Below are positions 47,321-58,628 of a stretch of DNA of 64,000 nucleotides, piece after piece. The DNA is from Thermococcus litoralis DSM 5473 (GTDB lineage Archaea; Methanobacteriota_B; Thermococci; Thermococcales; Thermococcaceae), in the NCBI RefSeq assembly GCF_000246985.2, contig NC_022084.1, forward strand, positions 367,994 through 431,993, in the 5' to 3' direction. The translations under genes and the position numbers were made by a program. The stretch's first letter is position 1; every line of letters begins with the position of its first letter. Below the pieces are notes generated by a model that saw nothing but the letters and a program-made list of their open reading frames with translations, had not been told where the DNA came from and made no database searches.

Positions 47321-48226
47321 ATTGGCTATTTTAAGGGTGACGGGCTCTTCCAGACCCCAGAATTTACAGAAGGAGCATTTTTCTCCCTGCGCAGGCATTC
47401 CACAGAGCTTACATTCCTTGAGCTCTATCTCCCTAAGCTCGGCCTCAAATAAGTGTCTTTTCCTCAGGTAGCCCTTGACAAAGTTTATCTTAGTCCCGGG
47501 TCTTTTTTCTTCCATTTCGTTCAAAATTTCCTTGTACTCTATTGTCGTAGCTCCTCTCGCATGGGGGCATTCATCAACTATATACTCCAACCCCACTGCG
47601 AGGGCATATGCCACAACTTCCCTCTCGGTGAGCTCGTAGAGGGGCTTGACCTTTCTTACAAACTTCCCCTCTCCCGGTAAAACCGGCCCCTGCTTCGCAA
47701 GGTATTCAGTATTCCAGTTCATGAGGTTGGAGAATATAAAGCTCGCCTCATCATCCAGGTTATGGCCCGTTGCAATGACGTCAAAGCCGTTGTCATAGGC
47801 AAACTTGTTGAAGAGATACCTCTTCGTAAGGCCACAGTAGGAACAGGTGGGTCTTCTCGTTCTCACCTCGCCGATTCCTTTTCCAAGAAGCTCCCTAACG
47901 TTAACCACGTGAAGAGGGGCACCTATAATCCTGCACTGTTCCCTAGCATATTGCTCACTTTTTTCTGAATACTCCCCTATGCCAAGGTTTATATGTAGAC
48001 ATTCCACATTGTAACCGAGCTTCTTTAGAACGTAAGCCGTTACTGCAGAATCCTTTCCCCCGCTAATAACCACAAGAACTTTTTCATCCGGCTTGAGGAG
48101 TTTGTATTTCTCGATTGTCCTCTTGACTTTCCTCTCAAAATACTCCACAAAGTGATCAGCGCAAAGATACATTTTTGGATAATGGAGTTTTATAAACGCT
48201 TTCTCTCCACAAACTCTGCACCTCAT
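47291..48226 (-). CDS. ttuA: tRNA-5-methyluridine(54) 2-sulfurtransferase
   Basis: 311 residues. Makes 2-thiouridine at position 54, stabilising tRNA at high temperature. N-terminal zinc finger CRVCGEKAF...CADHF, the PP-loop ISGGKDSAVTAYVL, catalytic Cys pair in RRPTCSYCGLTKR and a later Cys in IVDECPHARG (Fe-S site), and a C-terminal zinc finger CKLCGMPAQGEKCSFC. Needs a TtuB sulfur carrier, for which the protein at 23093-23323 is a candidate. The 3' end overlaps a probable guide RNA. Confidence 0.94.
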   Translation of the reverse strand: MRCRVCGEKAFIKLHYPKMYLCADHFVEYFERKVKRTIEKYKLLKPDEKVLVVISGGKDSAVTAYVLKKLGYNVECLHINLGIGEYSEKSEQYAREQCRIIGAPLHVVNVRELLGKGIGEVRTRRPTCSYCGLTKRYLFNKFAYDNGFDVIATGHNLDDEASFIFSNLMNWNTEYLAKQGPVLPGEGKFVRKVKPLYELTEREVVAYALAVGLEYIVDECPHARGATTIEYKEILNEMEEKRPGTKINFVKGYLRKRHLFEAELREIELKECKLCGMPAQGEKCSFCKFWGLEEPVTLKIANTDDEEPFGP

Positions 48227-48273
48227 GATCTCACCAGAATGAGAAAAAGAAGAACAAATTTAAACCTTTGCAT

Positions 48274-49728
48274 TCATGCCTCCAAACTCTCAACAACTTT
48301 TTTCCAGTTGCCCGGTTTTTTAAAGTCCTTCTCCGTGTATAAGCCCTCCTTGATCAATATTCCCCTCGCTGCCAAAATGCCCGTGGCTGCCGCATTAACT
48401 ATATCCCTGCTCAACCCAGCCCCATCCCCTGCTGCGAATATGTTCTCTATGCTGGTTTCAAGGAGCTCATTAACCTCAACCTGCATTGCATAGTACTTTA
48501 TCTCTGGAGCGTAGAGCAAGGTGTGGTCGCTTGCAACACCGGGGATTACCTTATCAAGCTTTTCAAGTCCCTCAATTATGTTCGTCACAACTCTGTGGGG
48601 CAATGCCATCGCTATATCTCCCGGAGTAACGTGCTTTAATGTTGGTTCAACGTCGCTCTTCCTGATTCTGCTCCATGTGCTCCTTCTTCCCCTCTTCAAA
48701 TCCCCAAGTCTCTGAAGTATTGGCCGTCCTCCCCCGATGGTGGTTGCGAGCTGTGCTATGCTCTTGCCGTATGCTGTTGTATCCTCAACCGGCTCGGTTA
48801 GCTCTATTCTTGTGAGAAACGCAAAGTTTGTATTGTTGCTCTTTTTGTCTCTCATGGAGTGGCCGTTTACGCCAACGTAGCCGTCATATTTTTCTTCGAC
48901 AACAAAGCCGTTTGGATTGGTGCAGAAAGTCCTCACAAAATCATCGTAAGTGTCTGTGTATATGTGGAACTTCGGGTCGTGGTTTATCCTCGTTATGGGC
49001 TCCATTATTATGGCTGGAACTTCAACCCTAACACCCACGTCTATTGGGCCGTGTCTGGCATTTAGCCCAATCTTTTGAGCAACGTCGTGGAACCACTCCG
49101 CCCCCCCTCTGCCGGGGGCGACTATTATGTATTTGGACTTTACCGTGAATTTATCCCTTCCCTTCTTCGCTGTGATTTCTCCCTTCCTAAACTTCTCAAC
49201 CTTTGTCCATAAGACAAATTTCACTCCTTTGGCTTCTAAGTGGTCTTTAATGCTTTTTATGACTTCTTTTGTATGATCCGAGCCGATATGGCGCTGAATT
49301 ATTGGTATGAACTTTACCCCAGCTTGAGCGGCTCTTCTTTCCCATTTCCTGATTTCGTCTTCGTTGCCCTTATAAACGCCCTTAGGAGCTCCGTGCCTCA
49401 AGAAAATCTGGTCAACTTCCCATACAAGCTGCCAAGAATAGTTTTCATCTTTTGTAAGGTCAGTCAAGTTTCCTCCAATATCAGGTCTTAGATTTATTGT
49501 CCCATCGCTAAGGCCGCCAGCTCCTCCGACACCGCTCATTATATGACAGGGCTTGCACTCAATGCAGTAGCCGAGTTCGTCCATTGGGCATGTTCTCTGA
49601 TCTATGTCTCCACCTTCATCAAAAATTGCAATTTTCAAATCGCTTTTTTCTGCAAGCTCGTAAGCCGCAAAAAGGCCTGCTGGACCTGCACCTATTATAA
49701 CAACATCAAACCTTTCATCAAAATTCAT
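48274..49728 (-). CDS. FAD-dependent dehydrogenase (COG2509-like)
   Basis: 484 residues. N-terminal FAD-binding VVIIGAGPAGLFAAYELAEKS and a cysteine pattern CPMDELGYCIECKPCHIMSG that could hold metal or disulfides. The middle shows IIVAPGRGGAEWFHDVA and the C-terminal FAD segment NIFAAGDGAGLSRDIVNAA. Broadly like the uncharacterised COG2509 dehydrogenases. Substrate and acceptor unknown. Confidence 0.8.
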   Translation of the reverse strand: MNFDERFDVVIIGAGPAGLFAAYELAEKSDLKIAIFDEGGDIDQRTCPMDELGYCIECKPCHIMSGVGGAGGLSDGTINLRPDIGGNLTDLTKDENYSWQLVWEVDQIFLRHGAPKGVYKGNEDEIRKWERRAAQAGVKFIPIIQRHIGSDHTKEVIKSIKDHLEAKGVKFVLWTKVEKFRKGEITAKKGRDKFTVKSKYIIVAPGRGGAEWFHDVAQKIGLNARHGPIDVGVRVEVPAIIMEPITRINHDPKFHIYTDTYDDFVRTFCTNPNGFVVEEKYDGYVGVNGHSMRDKKSNNTNFAFLTRIELTEPVEDTTAYGKSIAQLATTIGGGRPILQRLGDLKRGRRSTWSRIRKSDVEPTLKHVTPGDIAMALPHRVVTNIIEGLEKLDKVIPGVASDHTLLYAPEIKYYAMQVEVNELLETSIENIFAAGDGAGLSRDIVNAAATGILAARGILIKEGLYTEKDFKKPGNWKKVVESLEA

Positions 49729-49913
49729 ATTTCCCTTACCGATATTTGGGTATAACCACTTTATAAACTTTTGCCTGATACAAGGTTAAGAAGAGCTTTT
49801 TCCCTCTGGATTTTTGCTTTGTATATGTACATAGCAACCACGTGGAGAGATTCTGCTTTACAGCTAGGAGAAAATTTTAAGTGGAAATCAAACAAAAATT
49901 ATAGGGGGTAAAT

Positions 49914-50468
49914 GTGAACGACCCTTTCCCAAGCAAACCTCAAAACGTGAAAAATAAAAAGATATCGATAATCATTGGCAAAAAACGACATATAATGCTT
50001 CAAAGAAAAGAAGAGCTAAGCCACAACATCAGGTACATCTCTAAAGTCCCGGTCAAGCTTGTTATGGACAGGGAATTTTTGACAGTCCGCCCTGAGGATC
50101 CTCTAACAGTTCTAATCGGCAGGTTCACAAGCGAAGAGACTTCTGCCGTAGTTGTGGGCGAAGATGGGAGGCTCCTCGGGTTCATAACGATGAAAGACCT
50201 TCTGCACTTTTTTACAACACCGAGAAGATATTCAGTCGTTGGCTTAGGCTTACTGAAAAAATACACTTTAACCCGCGCTTCCAGAGTAGAGGACATAATG
50301 GTGAGGAAGCCCATAACCATTCATGTAGATGACAACCTCGGGCATGCTATTAAACTCATGACGGAGACCGGGAAGCACCATCTGCCCGTAATAGATGATA
50401 ACAAAAAGGTTCATGGCTTACTGGAAGTTAAAGACATAGTACGGCTTATTAGGATTGTCGCGCTTTAA
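49914..50468 (+). CDS. CBS-pair domain protein
   Basis: 184 residues from GTG 49914 (GGGGGTAAAT upstream); a shorter start at ATG 49995 lacks a ribosome site. Two CBS motifs: VKLVMDREFLTVRPEDPLTV ... GRLLGFITMKDLLHF and RVEDIMVRKPITIHVDDNLG ... HLPVIDDNKKVHGLLEVKDIVRLI. CBS pairs sense adenine nucleotides or ionic strength. The two antiporter genes follow directly, so it probably regulates them. Confidence 0.88.
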   Translation: MNDPFPSKPQNVKNKKISIIIGKKRHIMLQRKEELSHNIRYISKVPVKLVMDREFLTVRPEDPLTVLIGRFTSEETSAVVVGEDGRLLGFITMKDLLHFFTTPRRYSVVGLGLLKKYTLTRASRVEDIMVRKPITIHVDDNLGHAIKLMTETGKHHLPVIDDNKKVHGLLEVKDIVRLIRIVAL

Positions 50469-50486
50469 TCAGCGGGAGATGATAGC

Positions 50487-51628
50487 ATGGACGTGTTCCT
50501 CGAACTTGCAGTTATCCTAATAGTTGCCAAAGTGTTTGGATATCTAGCAACAAAAATAAAAATGCCCGGGGCTCTCGGTCAGCTTATTGGGGAATACTTA
50601 TTGGTCCCTCCATTCTCAACATAGTAAGTTATTCCGAAGGAGTTCATTTAATAAGTGAGATGGGAGTGATTTTGTTACTCTTTCTTGCCGGTCTCGAAAC
50701 GGATGTTGAAGAATTCAAGAGCGTTGGAGTGCCCGCTTTTCTTATTGCCAGTGGTGGAGTTGTAGTTCCTTTCATGATGGGCTATTACATATCAAAATGG
50801 TTTGGATATGGGAGAACCGAAGCTCTGTTTCTGGGAAGTGTTTTAACAGCCACAAGCGTTGGGTTAACTGCTAGTATATTGATGGAGATGAAAAAGCTCC
50901 GCACGAAGGAAGGAACCGCTATTTTAGCTGGTGCTGTCGTTGATGATGTCCTTGGAATTATAGTACTCACAGCCCTGATTGCCATGCACAGAAAGGGACA
51001 TGTCTACATAGAAGACTTGGGAATTTTAATTGGTGAAATAGCAGTGTTCTTTATAGTGAGCTGGCTTGTTGGAAGACCAGTTGTTAAGGAACTTTTGCTA
51101 CTTTCAGAAAGGATCGATTTGCCGGAAACCTTAACAGCATTTGCCCTCGCGGTAACCCTCATTTTTGCATACATAGCCGAGCAGTTTAAGATAGCAGGGA
51201 TAACCGGGGCGTATTTAGCGGGAGTATTAATAGCACAAACAGACGAAGCAAAGAGAATAACTGACAGAATGATAACTATCTCTTATTCCCTCTTCGTTCC
51301 TGTTTTTCTTGTGGGGATTGGAATAAAGACTGACGTAGAGATTCTCCTCCATACAGGGATGTTTGCAATTCTGTATTCAATAATAGCAATAATAGGAAAG
51401 ATTGCGGGATGCGGAGTTGGTGCATTAATAGCTAGATTTAAACCTAAAGAAGCCCTCAGGGTTGGTGTTGGGATGATTCCCAGAATGGAAGTTGCGCTGA
51501 TTATGGCGAACGTTGCCCTTACCGAGGGTATTTTTGACAAAGGGATATTCTCAATTCCCGTTACAATGGTAATCCTGACAACGTTTGTAACTCCCCCACT
51601 CTTGAAGTGGGTGTTCTCGAGGGACTAG
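50487..51628 (+). pseudogene. Cation:proton antiporter with a frameshift near codon 35
   Basis: ATG 50487 (GGAGATGATAG site) gives MDVFLELAVILIVAKVFGYL through PGALGQLIG, then breaks at a run of four G (50589-50592). A fifth G would continue as GILIGPSILNIVSYSEGVH and lead to MGVILLLFLAGLETDVEEF. The rest (to 51628) is intact CPA2 antiporter with GAVVDDVLGIIVLTAL. So the protein is full length apart from one missing base: a recent mutation or a sequencing error. Lies between the CBS gene and a second, intact antiporter. Confidence 0.85.
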
Positions 51629-51629
51629 T

Positions 51630-52754
51630 ATGGAAACGCTCCTCATGCTGGCATTGATGCTGGCTACAGCAAAGCTCCTTGGGTGGGTATTTGAAAGACT
51701 AGGCCAGCCCATTGTTCTCGGCCAGATTCTTGGAGGCTTGATTATAGGAATTTTTGCAGAGAGTACTGAGATAGTCAGGGAGTTTTCAAACCTTGGAGTT
51801 CTGTTACTTCTATTCCTCGCGGGAATAGAAAGCGATCTGCAGGAGTTTAGAAGGGTTGGAAGACCGAGTATCCTCGTTGCTGGAATTGGGGTGCTCTTTG
51901 CGTTTATATTGGGATTCCTAATAGCATACCCATTTGCTGGATTTCAAGAAGCTTTGCTCTACGGTGCATTGATAACTCCAACAAGCGTCAGCATAACCGT
52001 AAGGGTTCTAATGGAACTTAGAAGGCTCAGAACAAGAGAAGGCACAACTATTCTGGCAGCCGCGGTTGTTGATGATGTCCTTGGGATTCTCATTCTCACA
52101 ATGGTCATTTCACTTTTGCGTGAAGGCAGTATAGACTACAGAACTATTATGGAGATTATTGTAGAAGTAAGCGGTTTTCTGGCGATATTCCTTTACCTCG
52201 GCCCCATATTTGCGGAAAAGGCTTTTAAGAGAATTTCACGTATAGATTTGCCCGAATCAACGACTGCATTTGCAATTGTGTTTTTGATACTCTTTGCCTA
52301 TATGGCCGAACACCTAAATCTGGCGTCCATCTTAGGGGCGTATATGGTAGGTCTCACTATAGGGCAGACAAGCTACAAAAAACAGGTTGAAGACCATGTA
52401 AGTATTTTGGGTTATTCTTTGTTCATACCCATCTTTTTTGTTGAGGTCGGCATGAGAATCGAACTGACCTATGTATTTCACGCAAGCATCTTTGCAATTC
52501 TCTATACTGCTATCGCGGTAGTAAGTAAAATAATTGGATGTGGCCTTGGAGCATATTTAGCGGGCTTTGACATCAAAACCTCTTTGCGAATAGGTATCGG
52601 AATGATTCCAAGGCTTGGGGTGGAGCTTGCCATGCTAACCATAGCACTTTCAAGTGGAGTTATTGGTTCAGAGGCACTGACTATAGCAATCTTCATGGTA
52701 TTTGTAACAACTATACCAACACCTCCTTTGCTAAAATGGGCGTATAAGCGATGA
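51630..52754 (+). CDS. Cation:proton antiporter (CPA2 type), intact paralogue
   Basis: 374 residues, about twelve helices, starting 1 base after the stop of its damaged neighbour. LGQPIVLGQILGGLIIGIFAES is the N-terminal helix, LLLLFLAGIESDLQEFRRVG and AAAVVDDVLGILILTMVI carry the ion-binding acidic pair. Clearly a duplicate of the preceding gene. In archaea these usually extrude Na+ or K+. No TrkA-N domain; the CBS protein upstream may supply control. Confidence 0.9.
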   Translation: METLLMLALMLATAKLLGWVFERLGQPIVLGQILGGLIIGIFAESTEIVREFSNLGVLLLLFLAGIESDLQEFRRVGRPSILVAGIGVLFAFILGFLIAYPFAGFQEALLYGALITPTSVSITVRVLMELRRLRTREGTTILAAAVVDDVLGILILTMVISLLREGSIDYRTIMEIIVEVSGFLAIFLYLGPIFAEKAFKRISRIDLPESTTAFAIVFLILFAYMAEHLNLASILGAYMVGLTIGQTSYKKQVEDHVSILGYSLFIPIFFVEVGMRIELTYVFHASIFAILYTAIAVVSKIIGCGLGAYLAGFDIKTSLRIGIGMIPRLGVELAMLTIALSSGVIGSEALTIAIFMVFVTTIPTPPLLKWAYKR

Positions 52755-52871
52755 TCAATTAGATTTGTGAAAACCAATAAACCAATTTCCTTAAAAATTC
52801 GAAAGAAAATTATTTATATTTGAAGAAACTACACAATAGAGTAAGGACCAAAAAGTTATTAGGTGGATTTT

Positions 52872-53141
52872 ATGGTATATGTGCTCGTTAAAGAGGAGAT
52901 ATCAAAAGGAAAGCTAGTAGATTTGGTAGTGCTTATAGGAGACAAGGAGAGAATAAACAAGTTCATTTACGAGAACCTTAACAAATTCTACAGAGATGGC
53001 GGGAGTTTTCTAAAGCGAAAGGAAACAGAAGATAGGCTTTATGAGGTATGGGAGCTACATAAACCTGATGGGGAAATCCTTGAGCTACGCTTCTATGTGT
53101 TCGGAGACGAAAAAATAGACTCAATCAAGATAATTGAATGA
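52872..53141 (+). CDS. Small hypothetical protein
   Basis: 89 residues from MVYVLVKEEISKGKLVDLV. An alternating strand/helix pattern with a basic centre (GGSFLKRKETEDRLYEVW), no membrane segment and no recognised motif. TATA-like TTATTTATATTT at about 52809-52820 and GGTGG 5 bases before ATG 52872 support a real gene. Sits just before tRNA-Gly on the opposite strand. Confidence 0.6.
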   Translation: MVYVLVKEEISKGKLVDLVVLIGDKERINKFIYENLNKFYRDGGSFLKRKETEDRLYEVWELHKPDGEILELRFYVFGDEKIDSIKIIE

Positions 53142-53145
53142 GAAT

Positions 53146-53223
53146 TGGTGCGGTGGCCGGGATTTGAACCCGGGTCACCGGCTTGGGAGGCCGGTGTCCT
53201 AGACCAGGCTAGACTACCACCGC
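53146..53223 (-). tRNA. tRNA-Gly (CCC)
   Basis: Cloverleaf on the minus strand: acceptor GCGGTGG pairs with CCACCGC, the anticodon stem CCGGC/GCCGG holds the loop CTCCCAA with anticodon CCC, and the T loop is GGGTTCAAATCCC. The 3' CCA is encoded. No intron. GC-rich in an AT-rich context as expected for a hyperthermophile. Confidence 0.97.
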
Positions 53224-53257
53224 TCAAGAGAAATAATGAGAAAAGGGTTTAAAAGCT

Positions 53258-53683
53258 TTACTTTAAGCGCTCTAGAATTATAGCAGGACAAACCTTTGTA
53301 ACACCGTCAATTTTTCCGATTTTGTTTGACATTATATCCGCGAGATCCTCCCCGTCTTTTGCCCATATTTCCGCCATTATCATGTGATCGCCACTTGAAA
53401 GATAAAGCTCCTTAACAAACTCGAATTCTTTCAATTTGCTGGCAACCTCAAACAGCTTTTCTGGCTTTGTGTCAACTCCAGTCAGGCTTATCAAATTATA
53501 TCCAAGCTTTTGGGGGTTTACTTTGATTGTATACTGCTGGATTATACCCTTCTCTTCAAGAGCCCTAACCCGCTTTCTTACAGCTGTCTCACTTATACCC
53601 AACACCTTGGCTATTTCCGTGAAAGGTGTCCTCGCATCCTTTGTCAGCATCTCAATTATAACCCTATCTTTTTCGTCTAACAT
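53258..53683 (-). CDS. lrpA: Lrp/AsnC-family transcriptional regulator LrpA
   Basis: 141 residues, beginning [19 protein letters not shown]. Helix-turn-helix (about 15-50, [20 protein letters not shown]) followed by an alpha/beta ligand-sensing domain with [12 protein letters not shown] and [16 protein letters not shown]. Length and sequence closely resemble Pyrococcus furiosus LrpA, which represses its own promoter. GGTGAG precedes ATG 53683; the frame extends to 53716 without need. TATA (ATATATATTAA region, about 53713-53722) lies upstream. Confidence 0.9.
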   Translation of the reverse strand: MLDEKDRVIIEMLTKDARTPFTEIAKVLGISETAVRKRVRALEEKGIIQQYTIKVNPQKLGYNLISLTGVDTKPEKLFEVASKLKEFEFVKELYLSSGDHMIMAEIWAKDGEDLADIMSNKIGKIDGVTKVCPAIILERLK

Positions 53684-53736
53684 ACATCTCACCTCATTGT
53701 TATTTTGTCGAAACATATATATTAACTTTTTGAACT

Positions 53737-54996
53737 CTAAAGTTCTCCCTTCAAACTTAGTTTTGCTATGAGCTCAACATGTGGAGTATGGGGAAACATG
53801 TCGAGTCCAATTATGCTCTCCAGAGAATACCTCTCTTTAAGCTTTTCTACGTTCTCAGCAAAAGTTTTTGGGTTGCAGGAGACGTAGACCAGATTCTCTG
53901 GTGAATCCTTCAAAATCTTTCTTATGAGCTTTGGATGCAAACCTGCCCTCGGAGGATCTACTATAACGGTGTCGTAAATGCCAAGGTTTTCAACATCTTT
54001 ATCTGCACCAACTCTAAATTCAGCCTCAACATTGTTTATTTCAGCATTTTTCTTTGCCATACCAACTGCGAAGGGGTTTATCTCAACGCCCTCTACTTTG
54101 AACCCTCTCTTGGCAAGGTATATTCCAAAGGTCCCCACACCAGAATATAGGTCGAGAACTTTTTCACCTTCTACAAATTCTGCAACCTTTTTTAGGAGGT
54201 TAACTGCTTGATATGAGTTCGTTTGGAAAAATGAGTTGGGATGGATTAGGTAAATCACGTTGTCAAGCTTTTCTCTGATGAATTCCATTCCCCAAGACTT
54301 TCTCGGCTCGCCATAGGACACATCGCTTTTAGTCTCGTTGATACTCCAATAAAGAGAGTCAACGAAATCAAAATAGTGGCTGACTTCCTCGGGAAGTTTT
54401 CCGGTAGAGGTTACTAAATTTGCCATTAATTCTCCTGTAAATTTCCCCTCTCTAAGCACAATGTATCTCAAAAAACCCTCACTCTTTTTTAAATCCCAAA
54501 GTTGGATTCTAAAATCCTCTATAAATTCCCTCAATGCACTCAATGCTTTTTTGCTATTTTCTCCGAACACTTTACACTCTTCAATCTCAACAACATCCCA
54601 CCAAGTTCCCCTTCTCCTAAATCCTATCCCACTCGTTGTTGTTGCAACGTCAATTCTGTTTCTATGCCCGTAGATTTTTGGGGATGGGAGTACTTCTACT
54701 TCAACATTGAGAAGATGGGCAAGCTTTTCCTCTTTAAACTTTATCTGCTCCTTGTAAGGGATATGCTGAAGCAAGCATCCCCCACATCGTCCAAAATACC
54801 GGCAAGCTGGCTCTACCCTGTTAGGAGAAAATTCCACTATCTCATAATCATGAGCAACGAGCCTTTTCTTCTCTCTGTGCCATCTCTTGATTTCAACAAC
54901 GTCACCTGGAGAAGTAAACGGAACCAATATGGTCTTTTTCCCGACATTTGCTTCTCCGAATCCTTCCTCACTTAGTCTTTCTACACTTGCTCTCAT
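53737..54996 (-). CDS. TrmA/RumA-type RNA uracil-5-methyltransferase
   Basis: 419 residues. An N-terminal TRAM-like beta domain, an iron-sulfur Cys set [13 protein letters not shown], then a Rossmann core with [26 protein letters not shown] and [10 protein letters not shown] carrying the catalytic Cys. Thermococcales have two paralogues, one for tRNA U54 and one for 23S rRNA; I cannot say which this is. U54 methylation would be the step before TtuA thiolation. Starts beside a TATA/hairpin region shared with the HTH gene. Confidence 0.88.
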   Translation of the reverse strand: MRASVERLSEEGFGEANVGKKTILVPFTSPGDVVEIKRWHREKKRLVAHDYEIVEFSPNRVEPACRYFGRCGGCLLQHIPYKEQIKFKEEKLAHLLNVEVEVLPSPKIYGHRNRIDVATTTSGIGFRRRGTWWDVVEIEECKVFGENSKKALSALREFIEDFRIQLWDLKKSEGFLRYIVLREGKFTGELMANLVTSTGKLPEEVSHYFDFVDSLYWSINETKSDVSYGEPRKSWGMEFIREKLDNVIYLIHPNSFFQTNSYQAVNLLKKVAEFVEGEKVLDLYSGVGTFGIYLAKRGFKVEGVEINPFAVGMAKKNAEINNVEAEFRVGADKDVENLGIYDTVIVDPPRAGLHPKLIRKILKDSPENLVYVSCNPKTFAENVEKLKERYSLESIIGLDMFPHTPHVELIAKLSLKGEL

Positions 54997-55051
54997 GTTT
55001 CAATGTTTTTGGGAGGCATATAAAAAGATGCCGCTCAAGTTTAGAAAAGCT

Positions 55052-55077
55052 TTGGCATTATATTGTCACAATGCCAA
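55052..55077. repeat. 8-bp inverted repeat in the leader of the small HTH gene
   Basis: TTGGCATT and AATGCCAA separated by ten bases. It lies 30 bases after a TATA box (CATATAAAAAG, about 55017-55027), which is itself inside a GGCAT/ATGCC pair. Could be an operator for the encoded winged-helix protein or an RNA hairpin in its 5' leader. No other use evident. Confidence 0.6.
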
Positions 55078-55135
55078 CTTACTACATGAAAAACCTTATT
55101 AGTGATAGAGGAGTAGTATTAATGGTGTTTTCGTG

Positions 55136-55348
55136 ATGGTTGCTAGAAGGGAAATCATATATAAACTCTTAGCGACCAAGAAAAAAGCTACTTCTCTTCA
55201 GAAGTTGAGTGAAGAGCTCGAAACCCCCATGCCCCACCTTTTGAATGCTTTAAGGCATTTAGAATCCGAAGGGCTTGTTGAAATATCTTTCGGGGAGGAA
55301 AAAGCTACAATAATGGTAAAGGCAAAGACTATTGAAGATTACTTTTGA
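55136..55348 (+). CDS. Small winged-helix DNA-binding protein
   Basis: 70 residues, [18 protein letters not shown] with a helix-turn-helix ([31 protein letters not shown]) and a short beta wing. Typical archaeal ArsR/MarR-like minimal domain, no ligand domain. The target is unknown; an inverted repeat lies in its own upstream region. Convergent with pyrE, overlapping 10 bases at the 3' ends. Confidence 0.75.
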   Translation: MVARREIIYKLLATKKKATSLQKLSEELETPMPHLLNALRHLESEGLVEISFGEEKATIMVKAKTIEDYF

Positions 55349-55911
55349 TCCTTTCTCTGCTTTTCTTTGTATTCAAATAGTTCTCCAACGGTCACAAGAG
55401 GAATTAAAGTGTAGCCTTCTCTCGAGAGTAATTCTTTCGCGCCTTCTTCTCTATCTACGACTACCATAATAGCAACTACCTTTGCACCTTCTCCCTCTAA
55501 GACTTTTGCAGCCCTTAAAACGCTATTTCCTGTCGTTGTAACATCCTCAACCAAAAGAACCCTATCTCCAGGTGTTATTACTCCTTCAATCTGCCTTCCG
55601 GTCCCATAGCTTTTTTTCTTTTTACGCACTATTAAAATGGGCTTTTCTGTTTCCAAGGCCAAAGAGACAGCTATAGGAACCGCCCCCAACTCTGGCCCAG
55701 CTATTTTGTCGTACCCAAGGCCTAGCTCCTCTGTCTTGGCCTTTATAAGGAAGGCAATAAGCCTTAGGGCTTTTGGATTGGTTATCAGTTTTTTGATGTT
55801 TATGTAATAGTCACTTTCTTTTCCGGAGCTCAGGATAAAATGACCGAACTCGATTGCTTTTTCTTTGAAGATCATTTCGATAAGCTGGTCTTTTTTCATT
55901 GACATCTCCAT
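55339..55911 (-). CDS. pyrE: Orotate phosphoribosyltransferase
   Basis: 190 residues. Joins orotate and PRPP to orotidylate. [17 protein letters not shown], and the PRPP loop [17 protein letters not shown] are diagnostic. ATG 55911 has GAGGTGA upstream; later in-frame ATGs are possible. Divergent from pyrB, sharing an AT-rich 80-base promoter region. Confidence 0.95.
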   Translation of the reverse strand: MEMSMKKDQLIEMIFKEKAIEFGHFILSSGKESDYYINIKKLITNPKALRLIAFLIKAKTEELGLGYDKIAGPELGAVPIAVSLALETEKPILIVRKKKKSYGTGRQIEGVITPGDRVLLVEDVTTTGNSVLRAAKVLEGEGAKVVAIMVVVDREEGAKELLSREGYTLIPLVTVGELFEYKEKQRKDQK

Positions 55912-55949
55912 GTAAATCACCTCTTTTTTTACTCGAATATGTTAACAAA

Positions 55950-55962
55950 AAATTTATAAATC
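55950..55962. promoter_or_regulatory. Symmetric TATA box between pyrE and pyrB
   Basis: ATTTATAAAT is itself a palindrome. It is about 35 bases before the pyrB ATG and about 45 bases before the pyrE ATG in the other direction. One TATA sequence could therefore serve both transcripts, tying pyrE to the pyrBICKDF operon. Confidence 0.55.
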
Positions 55963-55975
55963 TTTGCAGAGTTAA

Positions 55976-57360
<1,385 letters not shown>

Positions 57361-57368
57361 GGGTCAAA

Positions 57369-58628
57369 ATGATAATCAAAGGAGAGATAATCTCAAAGAG
57401 TTTCAAAGGAAGGGGACACATAATAATCAGGAATGGAGTAATCAAGAGCGTTCAGCGAGAAAAGCCGGGAGAGATAGACATCGATGCAGAGGACAAACTT
57501 GTTATCCCTGGATTAATAGATATGCATGCTCATTTTCGAGAGCCCGGGTATGAACACAGAGAAACGATAGAAAGTGGGTCAAGAGCGGCTGTTCATGGAG
57601 GCATTACAACTGTCGCCCTTATGCCAAATACTAATCCCGCCATGGACAATATCAAGGTAATAGGATACGTAAAAGAGAAAGCAAGAGAAATAGGGCTCGT
57701 TGACGTTCTCCCAATCGGGGCAATTACAAAAGGCAGGAATGGAAAAGAAATCACGGATTTTGAGAAATTAGCAGAACACGTTGTAGGCTTCAGTGATGAT
57801 GGGTCAACTCCTCAAAGCTTCAGAGTATTTTTAGAAGCTACAAAATACGCAAAAAAAGTAAACAAGCCAATCTTAGACCACGCAGAGATAAAGGAATTAT
57901 CAGGAGGTACCATGAGAGAAGGGAAGTTCTCAAGGCGTTATGGCATAAGCGGAATCCCCGACATAGCTGAATCAATAGCCGTTGCAAGGGACGTGGAAGT
58001 GGCAAGATATACTAGAGCTCATATTCATATACAGCACCTCTCAACAAAATCCTCCGTGGATATAGTTAGAGAAGGAAAGAAAAAAGGAGCACCAGTATCT
58101 GCTGAAGTTACTCATCATCACCTCCTTTTTAAGGATGAAGACCTGAAAGATCGTTCTTCGTTTAAAAAGGTTAATCCACCTCTACCAAGAGAAGAGGATC
58201 AAGAGGAACTTATAAAAGGACTCCTTGATGGCACAATAGACATAATAGTCACTGACCATGCTCCGTATTCTCTTGAGGAAAAGAACATAGACATTGAAAA
58301 AGCACCCTTCGGAATAAGTGGTATTGAAACCCTGCTCTCATCTTTGTTGTTAATAGCAGAAAAACACGAGATCAATTTTGAAATCCTTTTAGAAAAGGTT
58401 ACCTACAACCCAGCAAATCTCTTCAATCTTCCTCTAAGAGGAGACGTAAGAGAAGGATACAGAGCAGATTTGGTCATCTTAGATCCAGATAAAGAGTGGA
58501 AAGTCACAGAGAAAAGTTTATTTTCAAAAGGTAAGAACACTCCATTCCTCGGGAGAAAACTTCCAGGGGTAGTTGAAATGACCATTAAAGGGGGCAGGAT
58601 TGTATACCGGGGGATCACCTTTGATTGA
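57369..58628 (+). CDS. pyrC: Dihydroorotase
   Basis: 419 residues. Type I dihydroorotase fold with DMHAHFREPGYEHRET (metal-binding HxH), ATTVALMPNTNP-like GGITTVALMPNTNPA, IHIQHLSTKSS and the catalytic DHAPYSLEEK. ATG 57369 is preferred; GTGAGG lies upstream at the end of pyrI. Its last codons contain the start region of pyrK. Confidence 0.95.
   Translation: MIIKGEIISKSFKGRGHIIIRNGVIKSVQREKPGEIDIDAEDKLVIPGLIDMHAHFREPGYEHRETIESGSRAAVHGGITTVALMPNTNPAMDNIKVIGYVKEKAREIGLVDVLPIGAITKGRNGKEITDFEKLAEHVVGFSDDGSTPQSFRVFLEATKYAKKVNKPILDHAEIKELSGGTMREGKFSRRYGISGIPDIAESIAVARDVEVARYTRAHIHIQHLSTKSSVDIVREGKKKGAPVSAEVTHHHLLFKDEDLKDRSSFKKVNPPLPREEDQEELIKGLLDGTIDIIVTDHAPYSLEEKNIDIEKAPFGISGIETLLSSLLLIAEKHEINFEILLEKVTYNPANLFNLPLRGDVREGYRADLVILDPDKEWKVTEKSLFSKGKNTPFLGRKLPGVVEMTIKGGRIVYRGITFD

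Noticed and set aside
49729-49913. RNA gene between the FAD protein and the CBS gene
   Set aside because: No GC-rich fold, no C/D or H/ACA boxes; it only holds promoter-like AT sequence.
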